The notes below the pieces were generated by a model. That model saw only the letters and a program-made list of their open reading frames with translations, did no database searches and was not told the DNA's origin. The position numbers and the translations under genes are program-made. 64,000 nucleotides of DNA from assembly GCA_947044405.1 (NCBI GenBank), contig CAMRHE010000196.1, positions 1,719,001-1,783,000 on the forward strand, given 5' to 3'. The DNA is from Leptodactylus fallax (lineage: Eukaryota > Chordata > Amphibia > Anura > Leptodactylidae). Below, in pieces: positions 48,474 to 62,030 of this stretch (position 1 is its first letter; every line of letters starts with the position of its first letter).

Positions 48474-50341
48474 CACCTACACTGTATGCATCCACACTTA
48501 AGGTTAAGGATTCCAATTTTTCACAAAACCAATTCAACACAATATCACAACATGCTAATAACAGCCTTGAAAAGATGCAATTCACCCACCCCCCTTCCCA
48601 CGGGTAGCCTCACATAGGCGTATATAGAATAGTTAGCATATCATTTTGTGATAGCTTATGACAAAATCATGTTACTTATGCCAATACTGCTTAAATTTTG
48701 ATAGACATATCTGGACATGCCCATCCAAAAGGACAGGTAAGAAAGCACATTTGTATACCGGAGATTCCTGTAATTCAGGAAATACAGATTAAGGAAAAAA
48801 AAAACTGAATTGCTGTCAGAATGTTATATTTTGCCTCATTGTTCATAAATATGATTTTATTTTATAATTTTTTTTTATATAACAAAATGAGTTATCTTTT
48901 ATAAGATATCAGACATTTGCATGTAAAAGCCCAGAACTCAGAATCCCTGGACCCTCAGTGTTTACACAACCCTGGAACAGGTCAAGGCAGAAATCTTGGT
49001 TGTGCGTGCTTAATTTTGAGATATTTTTGAGATACAAATGTAACAATTATTAATATTACAGCCGTATAGTGCAATCCGCCTGCAATGTTAATTCACACTG
49101 TGGGAAATTCATTTGAATTGCTGGGCGGTACATTGTTGGGCCTGCCCAGCAATTCACATGAAAAGCTGGGCTGCCCTTCCCTGCTCCCTTCCTCCAACCC
49201 CTTTTCCTGCTGTCTACATTGAAAATTAAATGGGGGTAGGGTTAGAAAGTGAATGAAATCATAGTGGAGCCGCCACTGGTATTAGTCGCTTAAGCTCTAC
49301 TATGATTTATGCCTGTGCTGTGACACAATGATGTAATAGTACAGAAATAATAAAAACAATGGTGGTACTACGGAGAAAACAAAAAAAATTATAGAAGAGC
49401 TGCCGCTGCTGTATCTGGCGGCAGCTCCACCATGAATGGGCGCCTTTGAAATCAATAGCATTTCTCAGCTCCTCTGTGATTGGCTTGTGGTCACTCACCT
49501 GACTTCTCACTACCCAGTTTGTCCTGATTGATAGGTCTCTCCCTATGTATGTGTATGGGGAGAACTGTCAATCAAGTCGGGCTGAATGGGGGAGATGCCG
49601 GAGCCGCCTTGGTGCTGAATTTCCTTGTTTCTGGCTCTTTTTAAAACTGTGTTTTCAAAGAAAGTCCACATCATTTCAGAGTTAACAGCTCATTGCAATG
49701 CAGGAGCCTGTCTGTATTTCATTCTGCCCATGGTTAGGGCAGCATGAATCTGCTGACAGGTTCCCTTTAACAAGCAGCTTTAATTTTGTGTCTGAATGGC
49801 CAGCAGCAACCATAGATTTTGTGTTTCAATAGATTTTGATGTAAACTTGTTTATTTTCCGTGTCTCCATAGTTACATTTCTGAAAAATCTACAATTTACT
49901 ACAAATGTGCTCTTCACATTCCTTGTCATGTAAACACTCTTTTGTTAAAAGAAAGGTTCTCCAACGCTCTTATACACATCTATTACCAAAGTAATAGCCA
50001 AGGGTAAAATAAACAGGTATTGTGTGTGGAGTTAAATTGTTTCAATGGTGTTATCAGAACAGCCACTGTACATAATGCCCTGCTACACTATACAGACGTG
50101 TCTTTCTTTGCCTGACCTCATGGCTGGACATGCCCAGATATGTGTATCACAAGTTAATAGACTTTTCAAAAAGCAAAATTATTTAGTGATAAGTTAATAC
50201 AAAGAGATATGCTTACTTTCCTATATGTGTCTCTCTGTGGCTACCCTGTGGGCTAAAAGGTGCGAATTGCAGCCTATCAAGACTTTTGTTAGCATGTTGC
50301 AATATTGTGTTGAATTGGATTCCAAAGAAATTGAAATCTTT
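48474..50341. other. Intronic DNA with repeat fragments
   Basis: 49720-49776 ends in 'ctgacaggttccctttaa', a common TTAA-MITE right end; the left end was not located. No exon was recognised. Confidence 0.45.
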
Positions 50342-50616
50342 ACGCTAGGTTCACACCTGCGTTCAGGTTTCCGTTCAGGGGGTCCACTTGGGGACCCCCC
50401 GAACGGAAACCTAATCCGCTTAAAAAAAGCTGTTACCCACGGAAACCCGCGGACCCCATAGACTATAATGGGGTTTGCAGGGTTCCTGCCCGAAAAGGGC
50501 GAAAAATGCAGAGAGAAGAGCGCTGCATGCAGCGCTTTTCTCTCTGCCTTTTTAAAGCGGGTTCGGGGATGGAAATCCTGAACGTGTACCAGTCACAGGT
50601 GTGAACCCAGCCTTAA
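50342..50616. mobile_element. Harbinger-like MITE with TTA target
   Basis: The arms 'cgctaggttcacacctg' and 'caggtgtgaacccagcc' are bordered by TTA on each side, a 3-bp duplication typical of PIF/Harbinger. The core holds palindromes such as 'gcgctgcatgcagcgc'. Confidence 0.75.
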
Positions 50617-52003
50617 ACTAGAAATCATACATACTGATGACCCATCCTTAGGACAGGGCATGGAAATGTCATCGGTAGGGCTCCGACACACAGAACCTTA
50701 GTCGATATATAGTGTGAACAGGCCGTGGTACTCCCGATGATGTCACATTCATTGGTCACATAGTACAGCAGTAGCTAAGTTCCATTCAAGTGAATGGGGC
50801 TGAGTTGCAATACCAGTTGCAGCCCATATGATATATACAGCACTGTGCAGCACTCTCCAACGAGCTAAGGTCCTGGACTTGGGTTTCCCACTGATTACAT
50901 ACTGATGACCTATCCTATCCTTGCCACACAGTAAAAGCCATAAAAACAAAACCCATAAGAAGATGGTGCAATTGTGCTTTTTTGAATTCCCAATTCAGAA
51001 TTTTTTTTCCAGCTTCCTATTACATTGTACAGAATGGTATTAAATGGTGCCATGATGAAGTAACATTTGTCCCACAAAAAATAAAACCTCATATGACTCA
51101 AACAGTGCAAAAACTAAAAGCTGTGGCGGGAAGGGGTTAAATTATTAAAATGTCTAAAATAGACTAAATAGAATATGCCCGTCTCAATGTGATTTTAAAT
51201 TATCAGGCAGTTCTATCTTGTAAGAATTTACTGGACTCCGAGCTGCTACATTATCAGACGGTGGTTTAACAATATATTATATGGTTTGATAGATATAATT
51301 TATATCGTTTAGTAAAATATTCAGTTGCATGGCAAGTCATAGTAAAAGAAAGCGCTAGTACATATTACACTGAAAATGAAATTCTTTGAGTTCTACGCCG
51401 TTTTCTGCTTAACCATTCTGTGGCGAGGCCCTGGAAAACTGGCTGCCATGGCAACTATGACTTGACCGGTCCTAGCCGTAAATATTGTCTGAAATAGCCA
51501 GTTAGAGGCTAAAGTGCATTAAATTTTCAGTCTGAAAATGTTAAATCAATGCTTCACAATGACAGGACAGACTTCCATCTAACTGGATCTAAATACACGA
51601 GACATGCTTGTATTGCTATATATATTGCTATATATATGCTATTATCAATATGCAATTTGCTTTTAGTACATTAGGATTATGGGAACATTGTGAAACATCT
51701 CAGATCTGTCAGCTTTTTAACTTTTGACAAATATTTTGCCGACTGAATCACAGTCTGTCACAATCTAGATTAATAATATGCCAGAGACATCACTTGGTTG
51801 TGTGTGGCACAGGTTCCCCCATAATAGGGCTATTCACATTTTCATATAAAAAAAAAAGTTAATTAGGTAGATGACAATAGTTATGGCAATTGTTTCATAT
51901 ATGATTATAGTACAGATTATAATGTAATAGATGTGTAGGAAACTTAAGTGGATTGTTTTCTCCAAAAATTACATTTCTTTTGGATCAGGCTGTATTATAA
52001 ATA
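50617..52003. other. Intronic DNA, partly unique-looking
   Basis: 50950-51140 is a fragment of the 'cctcatatgactc' frog repeat. 51290-51600 has no repeat partner here and a mixed composition; it is a candidate for conserved non-coding sequence. Confidence 0.4.
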
Positions 52004-52005
52004 TA

Positions 52006-53492
52006 CAGTTAGATCCAAAAATATTTGGACAGTGACACAAGTTTTGGCATTTTAGCTTTTTACTAAAACATATTCAAGATACAGTTATATAATCAATATG
52101 GGCTTAACGTGAAGATTCTCAGCTGTAATTTGAGGGTATTCACAAACTAATTGGAGGAAGGGTTTAGGAATTACAGCTCTGTAATATGTAGCTGCCTCTT
52201 TTTCTTGGGACCAAAAGTAATTGGACATTATCTCAAAAGCTATTTAATGGACAGCATAGGTTATTCTCTCATTAATCCATCATCAATTAAGCAGGTAAAA
52301 GGTCGAGTTGATTTCAGGTGTAGCATTTGCATTTGTAAGCTGTTGCTGTGAACCCACAACATGCAGTCAAAGGAGGTCTCAATGGAAGGGCAATAGACCA
52401 TCATTGGGCTGAAAAAAAAGAAGAAATCCATGAAAGAGAGAGGAAATGTTAAGAGTGACCAAATCAACAGTTTGGTACATTCTTGTGAAAAAAAATAGTG
52501 CACTGGTGAGCTTGGGAACTCAAAAAGGCTTTGACGTCCATAGAAGGCAACAGTAGTGGATGATCACAGAATCCTTTCCATGGTGGAAAAAATAACCCTT
52601 TACAACATCCACCCAAGTGAAGAACACTCTCCAGGAAGCAACTCTATCAGTATTTAAGTCTACCATAAAGTGAAGACTTCTTTACAACAAGGTTCAAACC
52701 ATTAATCAGCCTCAAAAATAGAAAGCACAGATTAGACTTCGACAAAAAAAAAAAAAAAAAAAAAAACATCTAAAGAAGCCAGCATAGTTCTTGACCAGAA
52801 ATCCTTGGACAGATGAAACTTAGATCAACCTGTACCATAATGATGGGAAGAAGAAAGTATGGAAAAAGCTTGGAATGGCTCATGATCCAAAGCGTACTAC
52901 ATCCTCAGTAAAATATGGTGGAGCCAGTGTGATGGCATGGATATGCATGGCATCCAATGGCACTAGGTCACTAGTGTTTATTGATGATGTGACAGAAGAC
53001 AGAACACCTGAATGAATTCTGTGTACAGGGTTATACTTTCTGCTCAGATTCAACCAAATGCAGAAAGATTGACTGGATGGCGCTTCACAGTACAGATGGA
53101 CAATGACCTAAAATATACTGAGAAAACAACCCAGGCAAAGAACTGAAGGCAGCTGCAGTAAAGGGCTTGCAAAGCATCACAAAGGACGAGACCAATGTTT
53201 GGTGATGTCCATGGATTCCAGACTTCAGGCAGTCATTGCCTGCAAAGGATTCTCTACAATGTATTAAAATTGAACATTTTATTTATGGTAATGTTCATTT
53301 GTCCTGTTACTTTAGAGCCCCTGAATGAGGAGGCTTTGTAGAAAAATGGTTACAATTCCTAAATGTTTCACAGGATATTTTTGTTCAACCCTTTGCATTA
53401 GACCTGAAAGTTTACATTTTAGTTGTATCTCAGTTGTTTCATTTCAAATCATGAAGATCGTGTCACTGTCCAAATATTTCTGGACCTAAGTG
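52006..53492 (+). mobile_element. Degenerate Tc1-type element, family E
   Basis: The ends are 'cagttagatccaaaaata' and a diverged complement ending 'ctggacctaagtg', with TA on both sides (52004-52005 and 53493-53494). Inner copies of the end motif occur at 52207-52230 ('gaccaaaagtaattggac'). The interior is decayed. Confidence 0.88.
52790..53235 (+). pseudogene. Decayed Tc1-type transposase, family E
   Basis: Translation pieces include KYGGASVMAW (glycine box, about 52914-52943), FIDDVTEDR and, after stops and shifts, a QMDND segment near 53095 for the second catalytic Asp. Several stops and frame changes interrupt it, and a poly-A run (52743-52766) lies just upstream. It is clearly non-functional. 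Confidence 0.8.
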
Positions 53493-53592
53493 TATTTTCC
53501 TGCTTTCTGGAGCTTACTTGTCATCTTTGTTGTATAGATTGGGACATGATGAGCAGAGTCATCTTTTTATCATTATAAGGAAGGTAACTTAA

Positions 53593-54374
53593 AGAGGTTT
53601 CCGGCATAAACTAAAACTCTAACGCTAAGCTAAACCCCCTTTAAAAAAAATGTATATTTACCCATATGCCTGAGGTGGTTATGTGACCCCAGGCACATTT
53701 TCTGATTTCCTGGTGACATTCCATTTCACTGTTTCCCGGAGATAAGAGGTCATCAGTACTCCACTCTCCCCCCCCCCCCCCCACCGTCCCCATTATACTC
53801 TCCAATGCTCAGGTCCTCTTCTTCTGCTGGGCGTCGCTTCCTTCACAAGGGATCCAGAGCCTGCACCTGCACAATAGAATGCAGGCAGAAGCGAAGAGAA
53901 GCAGCATTCTATTGCGCATGCGTGTTAGGCCCGCTGCTTCTCTTCGATTCTGCCAGAGTTCTATTGCTCAGGTGCCAGCTCCCAGGTGGGGGCAGAAGAG
54001 GGGACAGCGGCACCAACGTAAGTCATCTCCAGGATGAGAAGACAGATAAGTATGATGGGGTAGGGAGGGGGTTGGAGGACTGAGTTAGTTAGGTAGGTAG
54101 GGCTAGTAGTCCAAGGGCTAGCTAGGGAAACGGGGCAGTTGTGAAGGAGGAAGTGAGAGGGGGGAGCTGAGTGAACTGCAATGCATCATGGTAGTTGTAG
54201 GCTAAGACAGCAGGAAGCTACCCATGTAAACAAATGCAGAGGATACCAGGAGCTCCCATAGAAAGCCAGAAATCAATCAAAACACTGCTAAAGGTATTTG
54301 GTTGCACTTATTAACCCATTGATAGCACGAACAGACCTTTTTTTCAAAATAATTTTTTTGCCCGCAAAACCCCT
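53593..54374. mobile_element. TTAA-flanked MITE, 782 bp
   Basis: Bordered by TTAA (53589-53592 and 54375-54378), with ends 'agaggtttccggc' and 'gcccgcaaaacccct'. It contains a poly-C run near 53768-53782 and a GC-rich core with inverted copies of 'agcgaagagaagcagc'. Confidence 0.75.
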
Positions 54375-54378
54375 TTAA

Positions 54379-55520
54379 TGACAGCTCTATTGTAACTGCT
54401 GGAAGGATAGTAATGGTAGTTAGGTTCAAATACACAAATAATATATAACACTATACACACAAATAAGGTCAAACACCACCAATGCCACTCTGTGAGGTAT
54501 TATAGCATTAATTCTTATTTACTGTATAAAGTTGACTACACATATTAGATGTTTGCTGACTGAACCTGTCAAAATAGAAGGTTCTGGCCAGCCATCTAAT
54601 GTTTATGGGGGCATTTCGACTCTTGTCCAAGGACAGCTGTCAAGGGAGAAAAGGATTGGGTACTTGGATTTCCTTTTGATCTCAGGAGTCTGTCAGTTGC
54701 TTCCATCTCCCAGCCAGTACACATGCACTACATTTCCAAACTGAGCATGAATGTGAATGGAGGAGTTGGGCAAAACAGCTGTCGGACACATGAGGGTGCT
54801 AAACTGGCTGAAGTCTAAAGATACTTTTCTGACAAATAATTTTGCATTACCATCTCATAAAGTGAAAGAAAATAATTAGGATATGCCATCACATTAAGGT
54901 ATTACAACAGGCTTAATGTGGTCAACTTAATTGGGAGCACTGCTGTGCAAGATCGGTGGGTGTCCGCAAGGTTGAGGCCTGATGATCACAAATGTATGGC
55001 ATATTGGAGTAATATGTCATCACTTTGTAAGATGAGAATAACCATTTTGTTCTGTGTTATTACAGCTGTAATGAACTGTAATTGTAATAACATTACATTT
55101 ACAATTCCACAGATTTGAGGAAGATTGGATTGTTTGGAGAGTCCAGCCAATAGTCATGGGAATTTTACTGCTAAAATGTCGGTAAACCAGCCCTTTACAT
55201 TGGCCAGCCCTGCACATTGGGGTCAAGTACAGTCGGTCGGCACACACTACATTACTAAAGTGTTCTCTTTGTCTTGGAGAACAGTACTGCATATTGACTG
55301 AAACAACCTGGCCAGTATACACAAGATTTAATGGATCTGAAAAGGTCACAGAAAATCTGTGTATGGACAAGGTGGTGTTTTTTGGGGGGAGGTGTCACTG
55401 TATATCCAAAGATTCTTTGGATTTCTAAATAGAGTGAAAAATGGACTTGTGAAAAATGTATGTTTTTTGTAGGTATGCCATTTCTATTTGTGGTCTGAAT
55501 AACTCTTTAATAGAGATACA
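54379..55520. other. Intronic DNA
   Basis: No supported exon or repeat boundary. Confidence 0.4.
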
Positions 55521-55524
55521 TTAA

Positions 55525-55971
55525 AGGGAGTCTATCATTTGCAAAAACACTTTTAAGCTAATGGCGGGTCGTACCTTCTCTTCTGCGAGCACCCATCGCG
55601 TCATCACTTCTCACCGCCCCTTGGGCCGTTGCGGTGACTCCCTTCTTGGTCTTCTCTGTATCTTCTTTCTTGTATGTCCTCGTACGCAGCGCAGTCGCAA
55701 GAATTCACTTCCAGTGAGAACTGAGAAGAAAGAAGACCAAGAGGGGAGTCACCGCAATGGCCGAAGGGGCGGTGAGAAGAGATGGGTGCTCGCAGAAGAG
55801 AAGGTACGCCCCGGGTGCTCTGTGGAGCTCATTTATATACATGAAGAAACGAATTATCTTGGAATCGGCTGGGAGAAGAAAACCAGGAAAGGTAGGAGAA
55901 GAATGGCCTTTTTAAAGGCCATTCCAATGTGTCATTAGCTTAAAAGTGTTTTTGCGAATGATAGACTCCCT
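55525..55971. mobile_element. Large palindromic TTAA-flanked MITE
   Basis: Bordered by TTAA (55521-55524 and 55972-55975). The outer ~40 bp of both arms match almost perfectly ('agggagtctatcatt' start). A second complementary block spans about 55570-55680 and 55725-55815. The right arm carries about 110-140 bp between these blocks that the left arm lacks, so the palindrome is lopsided. The 125-codon open frame in it is an artefact. Confidence 0.92.
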
Positions 55972-55975
55972 TTAA

Positions 55976-58900
55976 CCGGTTGACGACCACCGGCCGTAAA
56001 TTTACGGCCTGCGGACGTGGTCTCTGAAGTCCGGCCAATAGTAAATTTACGGCCTGCACTTCAGAGACCCTGTGATCGGGAGCGGGTGTTAGCTGTAACT
56101 GACAGCTAACACCCTGCTCCATAACCCCCGGTCGGAACTGAGTTCCGAGCGGAGGTTTAACCCCTTGGATGCCGCGGTCAAACATGACCGCGGCATCCAA
56201 GGGGTTCCGCCATGTTACCGCCCCCACCGGCAACCCCGGCGGCGAGATCGGGGGTTGCCGATGTCTATTTTCTGTAGCCCGGGGTCTGGCCAGTGACCTC
56301 AGGCTACCTGAAGCCCCCACTACCTGGCTGAGCCTGCCAGGATGTGAAGAAGTCAGCCGATGCATCTACATCGGCTGACATTCTTGTATAGACTGCAATA
56401 CAAGAGTATGCTCGTGTATTGCAGTCTATAATACTGAGCCAGGATCAGAGCATCGGTAAAAAATGTAAAAAAAAGTTAAAAAAATAATAGTGTGTAAAAA
56501 AAAAAAAAAAAAATTAATAAAAGTTATAAAGCCCCCAAAAATCCCTTTTCCTATATAAAATGAATTATATAAAAAAAAACTCAAAAAATTAATAAAAACA
56601 ACACATATTTGGTATCGCCGCGTCCGTAACAACCTGTACAATAAAACTGAAACAATATTTAACATACACGGTGAACGTCGAAAAAAAAAAAAACAGAAAA
56701 AAAACGCTGGATGTAATGATTTTTGACTATCTCGCTTAAAAAAAAAAGCTATAAAAAGTGATCAAAAACTCATATGTACCTCAAAACAATACCAATAAAA
56801 AGCCCATGTCCTCCCGCAAAAAATAAGCCCTAAACCAAGTCTGTCAACAGAAAAATAAAAATGTTACGCATCTCAGAAGATGGTGATGCAAAAACAATTG
56901 ATTTATGTCCACAAATGGGTTTTTGTTCTGCAGAATTAGTAACGCATAAAAAAAACAATATAAATGAGGTATCGCCATAATTGTACCGACCTGCAGAATA
57001 AAGGTAACATGTTACTTATGCTGTACGCCACACGGCAAAAAAATTAAAAGGTAAAAACCAATTCCAGAATTGATATTTTTTTTTAATCCACCCAGAAAGA
57101 GTTAATATAATTTATTCAATAAGTTATAGACACCCAAAAAAATGGTGTCATTAAAAAATGCATATTATACCGCAAAAAAATCAGCCCTCATATGGCTACA
57201 TCATCCGAAAAATAAAGAATACAGCTTGTACAATGTGAAGACAAAAACCCCAAAAATCACCAAATCATTAGAACATAACTGGCTGCGGCAGGAAGAGAAT
57301 GTATAAGCGGTGCAAGCCTATATCAGGGTACAATCCAGATTTAGAGCTTACGAGGGATAATAAACCAGAAGTGACCCCCAGAGTGACCCCCCTCAATCAT
57401 AGGAGCTACTGGGGATATAGTAGGGAATTTCGTGTTCCCCATGTACTCCGCACAGCTTACCTATTCACTGTTCACCATGCGCTGTGCATTCATGTCTGGG
57501 ATACTAATGCTTATTACACCCCTTGATAAATTCTTTGAGGGGTGCAGTTTTCAAAATGGGGTCACTGCCTAGGAGATTCCACTTTTCTGGTACATTGGAG
57601 GCTCTGCAAACATGACATGGCGTCCAGATACCAAATATCTGAATCTGCACTCCAAAAGCCACATAGCGCTCCTTCCCTTGTGCGCAAACTGCAGTTTACT
57701 GTATACCCACATGTATGACACTGGTGTACCCGGGATAACGTACATAATGTCATATGTGGGTATAAACTGCTGTTTGGGCACAACCGGGCACAGAAAGGAA
57801 GGAGAGCTATTTGGTTTTTGGAGCACAGATTTAGACAGTTTAGCTTTTAGACGCCATGACACTTTTGCAGAGCTCCTGAAATACCAGTAAAGAGGAAACC
57901 CCTGACACGTGACCCTATTTTGGAAACTGCGCCCCTGAAGGAATTTATCCATGGGTGCAGTGAACATTTTTTACCTCCAAGTGTTGCTATAATTTATTTT
58001 CCAGAAATGAATACGCAGATGATTGTGAAAGGTGAAAATGACAATTTTTCCAGGAAAATGTAATTTCAATGCATAATACGTTGTGCCCGGCTTGTATCAG
58101 ATATGAACGCTCCAAAAGATGTTGTGCCCGGGATACCCACTTAACAGTTTTTAGAGTGTTTGTGCCTGCTGACATAAGCTGGGCACAAAATATTGGGCAC
58201 TGAAGTGGCGTATCTCTGGAAAAATTGCAATTTTCCCTTTTCATTATCAGCTGCACATTCATTTATTGAAATTAAATGAATGCAACACTTAAGGGTTAAG
58301 AATACTCGCTACCCCACTTGATAAATCCCTTCAGGGGTGTAGTTCCCAAAATGGGGTCACAAGTCTGCGGATTCCACTTTACTGGCAATTCAGGGGCTCT
58401 GCAAAAGTGGCATGGTGTCCAAAAAACAAACTGTGCTTCAAAAACCAAAATAGCGCTCCTTCCCTTCTGTGCCCGGCTGTGCCCAAGCAGCAGTTTATAC
58501 CAAGTACGTTATCCTGGGTACACCAGTGTCATACATGTGGGCGTAAACTGTAGTTTGGGTACACAGCAGGGGGCAGATGCGAAGGAGCGCTATGTGGCTT
58601 TTGGAGCATAGATTTAGATTGTTGGATTTTGGACACCATGTAAAATTGGCAAAGACCCTAAAATTGCCCCTACAAAATGGGGTCACTTCTTGGGGAATTC
58701 CAATTTACTGGCACCTCTACAAAAACAACATGGCGTCCAGAAAGTCCCTCTAGATCTGTACTTCAAAAGCTAAAAAGCAGTGCTTCTTCCCTTCTGAGCC
58801 CTGCTGTGTGCCCAAGCAGCAGGTTACACCCACATATATAATTTTTTTCCCCGGGATAGCCCACATAATAGTTTTAGGAGTGTATGTCTCTGATGCCACA

Positions 58901-61119
58901 AAGTGGGTACAACGTATTGGGCACCAAAATGGCATATTTATTTAAAATTGTCAATTTTCACTTTGTACATTAATTTTTGGGAAGCATTTTTAGGCTCAAA
59001 ATGATAATACCCCTTGATACATTCCTTGAGGGGTGTAGTTTCTAAAATGGGATCACTTTTAGGGGGTTTCCATTATACTAGTACTTTAGGGGCTCTGCAA
59101 ATGCGACATGGCACCTGAAAACTATTCCAGCCACATCTGCCCTCCAAAAGCCAAATAGCGCTCTTTCCATTCTGAGCCCCGCCATGTACCCATACAGCAG
59201 TTTATGACCACATATGGGGCATTTCTGTGTTCAGGAGAAATTGGGTAACAAACTGTGGGGTTTTTTCTTCTTTATCCCCTTGTAAAAATTAAAAATATGT
59301 CGCTAAATGGACGGTTTATTGGAAAAAAAAAAGTAATTTTTAATTTTTACATTCCAATGTTAATAGAATCTGTGAAACAACTGTAGGGTCAAAATGCTCA
59401 CCATACCCCTTGAGAAATTCCTTGAGGGGTGTAGTTTCCAAAATGGGGTCACTTTTTGTGGGTTTCCATTATATTGGTATTTTAGGGGCTCTGCAAATGC
59501 GACATGGCACCCGAAAACTATTCCAGCAAAATCTGCCCTCCAAAAGCTAAACAGCGCTCTTTCTATTCTGAGCCCCACCATGTACCCAAACAGCAGATTT
59601 CAACCACATATGGGGCATTTCTGTATTCAGGAGAAATTGTGTAACAAACTTTGGGGTGCTTTTTCTCCTTTATCCTCTTGTGAAAATGAAAATTTTGGGG
59701 CTAAATTGATGGTTTATTGGAAAGAAAATAATTTTTCATTTTCATGTCCCAATGTTAATAAAATCTGTGAAACAGCTGTGGAGTCAAAATGCTCACTATA
59801 CCCCTTGATATGTTCTGTGAGGGGTGTAGTTTCCAAAATGGGGTCACTTTTGGGGGTTTCCATTATATTGGTACTCTAGGGGCTCTGCAAATGGGACATG
59901 GCACCTGAAAACTATTCCAGCAAAATCTGCCCTTCAAAAGCCAAATAGCGCTCTTTCCATTCCGAGCCCCACCATGTACCCATGCAGCAAATTACGATCG
60001 CATATGGGGTATTGCTGTGTTCAGGAGCAATTGTGTAACAAACTGTGGGTGGCTTTTTCTCCTTTAACCCCTTGTGAAAATCAAAACTTTGGGGATAAAG
60101 TGATGTTTTAGTAATTTTTCATTTACACATCCCAATGTTAATAAAATCTGTGAAACGGCTGTGGGGTCAAAATGCTCAGTATACCCCTTGATAAATTCTG
60201 TCAGGGGTGTAGTTTCCAAAATGGGGTCACTTTTAGGGGGTTTCCAATGTATTGGTACTCTAGGGTCTCTGCAAATGAGACATGGCACCTGAAAACTATT
60301 CCAGCAAAATCTGCTTTTCAAACGTCCAGTGTCGCTCTTTTTTTTCCGTGCACTGCTGTGTGCCCAAAAATCATTTTACACCCACATGTGGGGTATTTCT
60401 GTGCGCGGGAGAAATTGCACAACAAACTGTGAGATGCATTTTCTCCTTTAACCCTTTGCGAATGTGTTAATTTTAGGGATAAATGAATGTATTATTGGAT
60501 AAAAATGAAATGTCTAAATTTCACCTCCATATTGTTTTAATTCTTGTGAAATGCTTAAAGGGTTAACAAACTTTCCAACTGCTGTTTTGAATTATTTGAG
60601 GGGTGCAGTTTTGAAAATGGGGTGATTTATGGGGGTTTCTAATATATAGGCCTTTGTAATCCCCTTCAGAACTGAAGTGGTCCCTAAAAAATGAGTTTGG
60701 GAAATTTTCTTGTAAATCTGGAAAATCGCTGTTACACTTGTAAACCTTCTAACATCCAAAATAAATTAAAGGATGATTAAAAGATGATGCTGATATAAAG
60801 CAGAGATATGGTAGATAATATTTATTAATGTATTTGGGTGGTATGACTATCTGTCTGAAAAGCAGAGCATTTTACATTTTGAAAATTGCAATTTTTTTCC
60901 AAATTTCCCTCAAATTTCCTAATTTTTTATAAATAAATACAAAAATATTGATCAATGTTTACCACTAACATGAAGTACAACGAGTCATGAAAAAACAGTC
61001 TCAAAATCACTTGTGTAAGTTATAGCATCTCAAAGTTATTGCCATATAAAGTGACACATGTCAGTTTTGAAAAATGAGGCCTGGTCCATGAGGAACTTTT
61101 AGGCCCGGTCCTTAACCGG
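55976..61119. mobile_element. 5.1-kb TTAA-flanked element with ~390-bp monomers
   Basis: The ends 'ccggttgacgacc' and 'ggtccttaaccgg' are an inverted pair bordered by TTAA (55972-55975 and 61120-61123). Inside the left end a palindrome is built from 'taaatttacggcctgc' repeats. Then come the 'tttggtatcgccgcgtccg' block and a long array of ~390-bp monomers. No transposase frame is present, so movement must depend on a partner. PiggyBac and Kolobok both use TTAA. Confidence 0.85.
57510..60650. repeat. Tandem array of ~390-bp monomers, partly inverted
   Basis: The phrase 'aggggtgtagtttccaaaat' followed by 'ggggtcac' recurs near 58333, 59030, 59425, 59819 and 60203. The last four are in direct tandem (spacing about 383-395 bp). 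In 57510-58700 monomers alternate in orientation: the same phrase appears reversed near 57909-57940, and the fold-back points lie near 57733 and 58515. Open frames here (up to 161 codons) are artefacts. Confidence 0.88.
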
Positions 61120-61123
61120 TTAA

Positions 61124-61790
61124 AGGCAGGCAATGCTGTACAGGGTATTAGAATTATCTGGACTGGTGGACTCTGCAGTTTTGTTGGATTTGTATAGTTT
61201 TGATTTCTTAGGTTGTTTGGGAACATACTGGCTCCAGGGATGAAGATGTTTTGCAGTTTTTATCTTGTGTGGCTTTATATGACCTTTATATGGATAAATA
61301 ATATTAGAATGAATGACTTCTGTTTTAATGATATTTTTGCATGTAACTATTTGATCTACAGTAAACTTTATACTGATGGAAGAAATGTTTAACTAAATAC
61401 CATGTGTAGTAGAAGAGGGAACAAACCTAAAAATCTGAGTCATCTTTCCAAAATATTATGTATATGGAATATCCGCACAATGTATTCCTTACTGTAAGTT
61501 GTAAAAAATATTATAAGTCTCTGCAGATATTAATAGAAGGGGGTACATTGTTTATTACAGTATATGGATCACCTTGTTTTGGTACATGTGAATAACTCCT
61601 TTTCACAAAGAAGGTCTGAGGGACCTAAGATCTACATCAGCTGGGGCACAGTACTATGTAAGGCTATGTTCACATCTCCATCTGAGGCACTATCAGAAAT
61701 CTCTTTGTAGATTACACTGTATATGAAAACTGCAAGCAACATGGAAAACACAACAGACCCCATTATAAGACAGTGTGGTCTAGAGATGGG
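61124..61790. other. Intronic DNA
   Basis: AT-rich sequence without a supported feature. Confidence 0.4.
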
Positions 61791-61795
61791 TGAAC

Positions 61796-62030
61796 CTCTT
61801 CAGACCCCAGAGTATAAAAGGTGGAGGCCTAGGGGAGGTGTAAAAAAAAAAAAAAAAACATTCATACCCACCTTCCTTTACCTCTTTTGGGCCTCATTGT
61901 GTCATCCAGTGCTCTCTCCACTTCCTCTGTGATGTCATGCATCCTGGGTCGCCACTGAAGCCTGTGACTGGGCCTCACCAGTCACATGGGTACGCTGACT
62001 GTCAAACTGCCGAACCTGGGCGTATAATAA
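61796..62030. repeat. Truncated CpG-cassette relative
   Basis: It starts 'ctcttcagaccccagagtat', the complement of the cassette tail at 27992-28008, and contains a minus-strand donor-like 'cattcatacccacctt' and TGATGTCA near 61931, a CpG-decayed CRE. No hAT termini surround it. Confidence 0.55.

Noticed and set aside
55561..55938. 125-codon frame
   Set aside because: Falls in the long palindrome of a TTAA MITE; no similarity and no conserved context.
59394..59879. 161-codon frame
   Set aside because: Spans monomers of the ~390-bp array; similar partial frames recur in each monomer.
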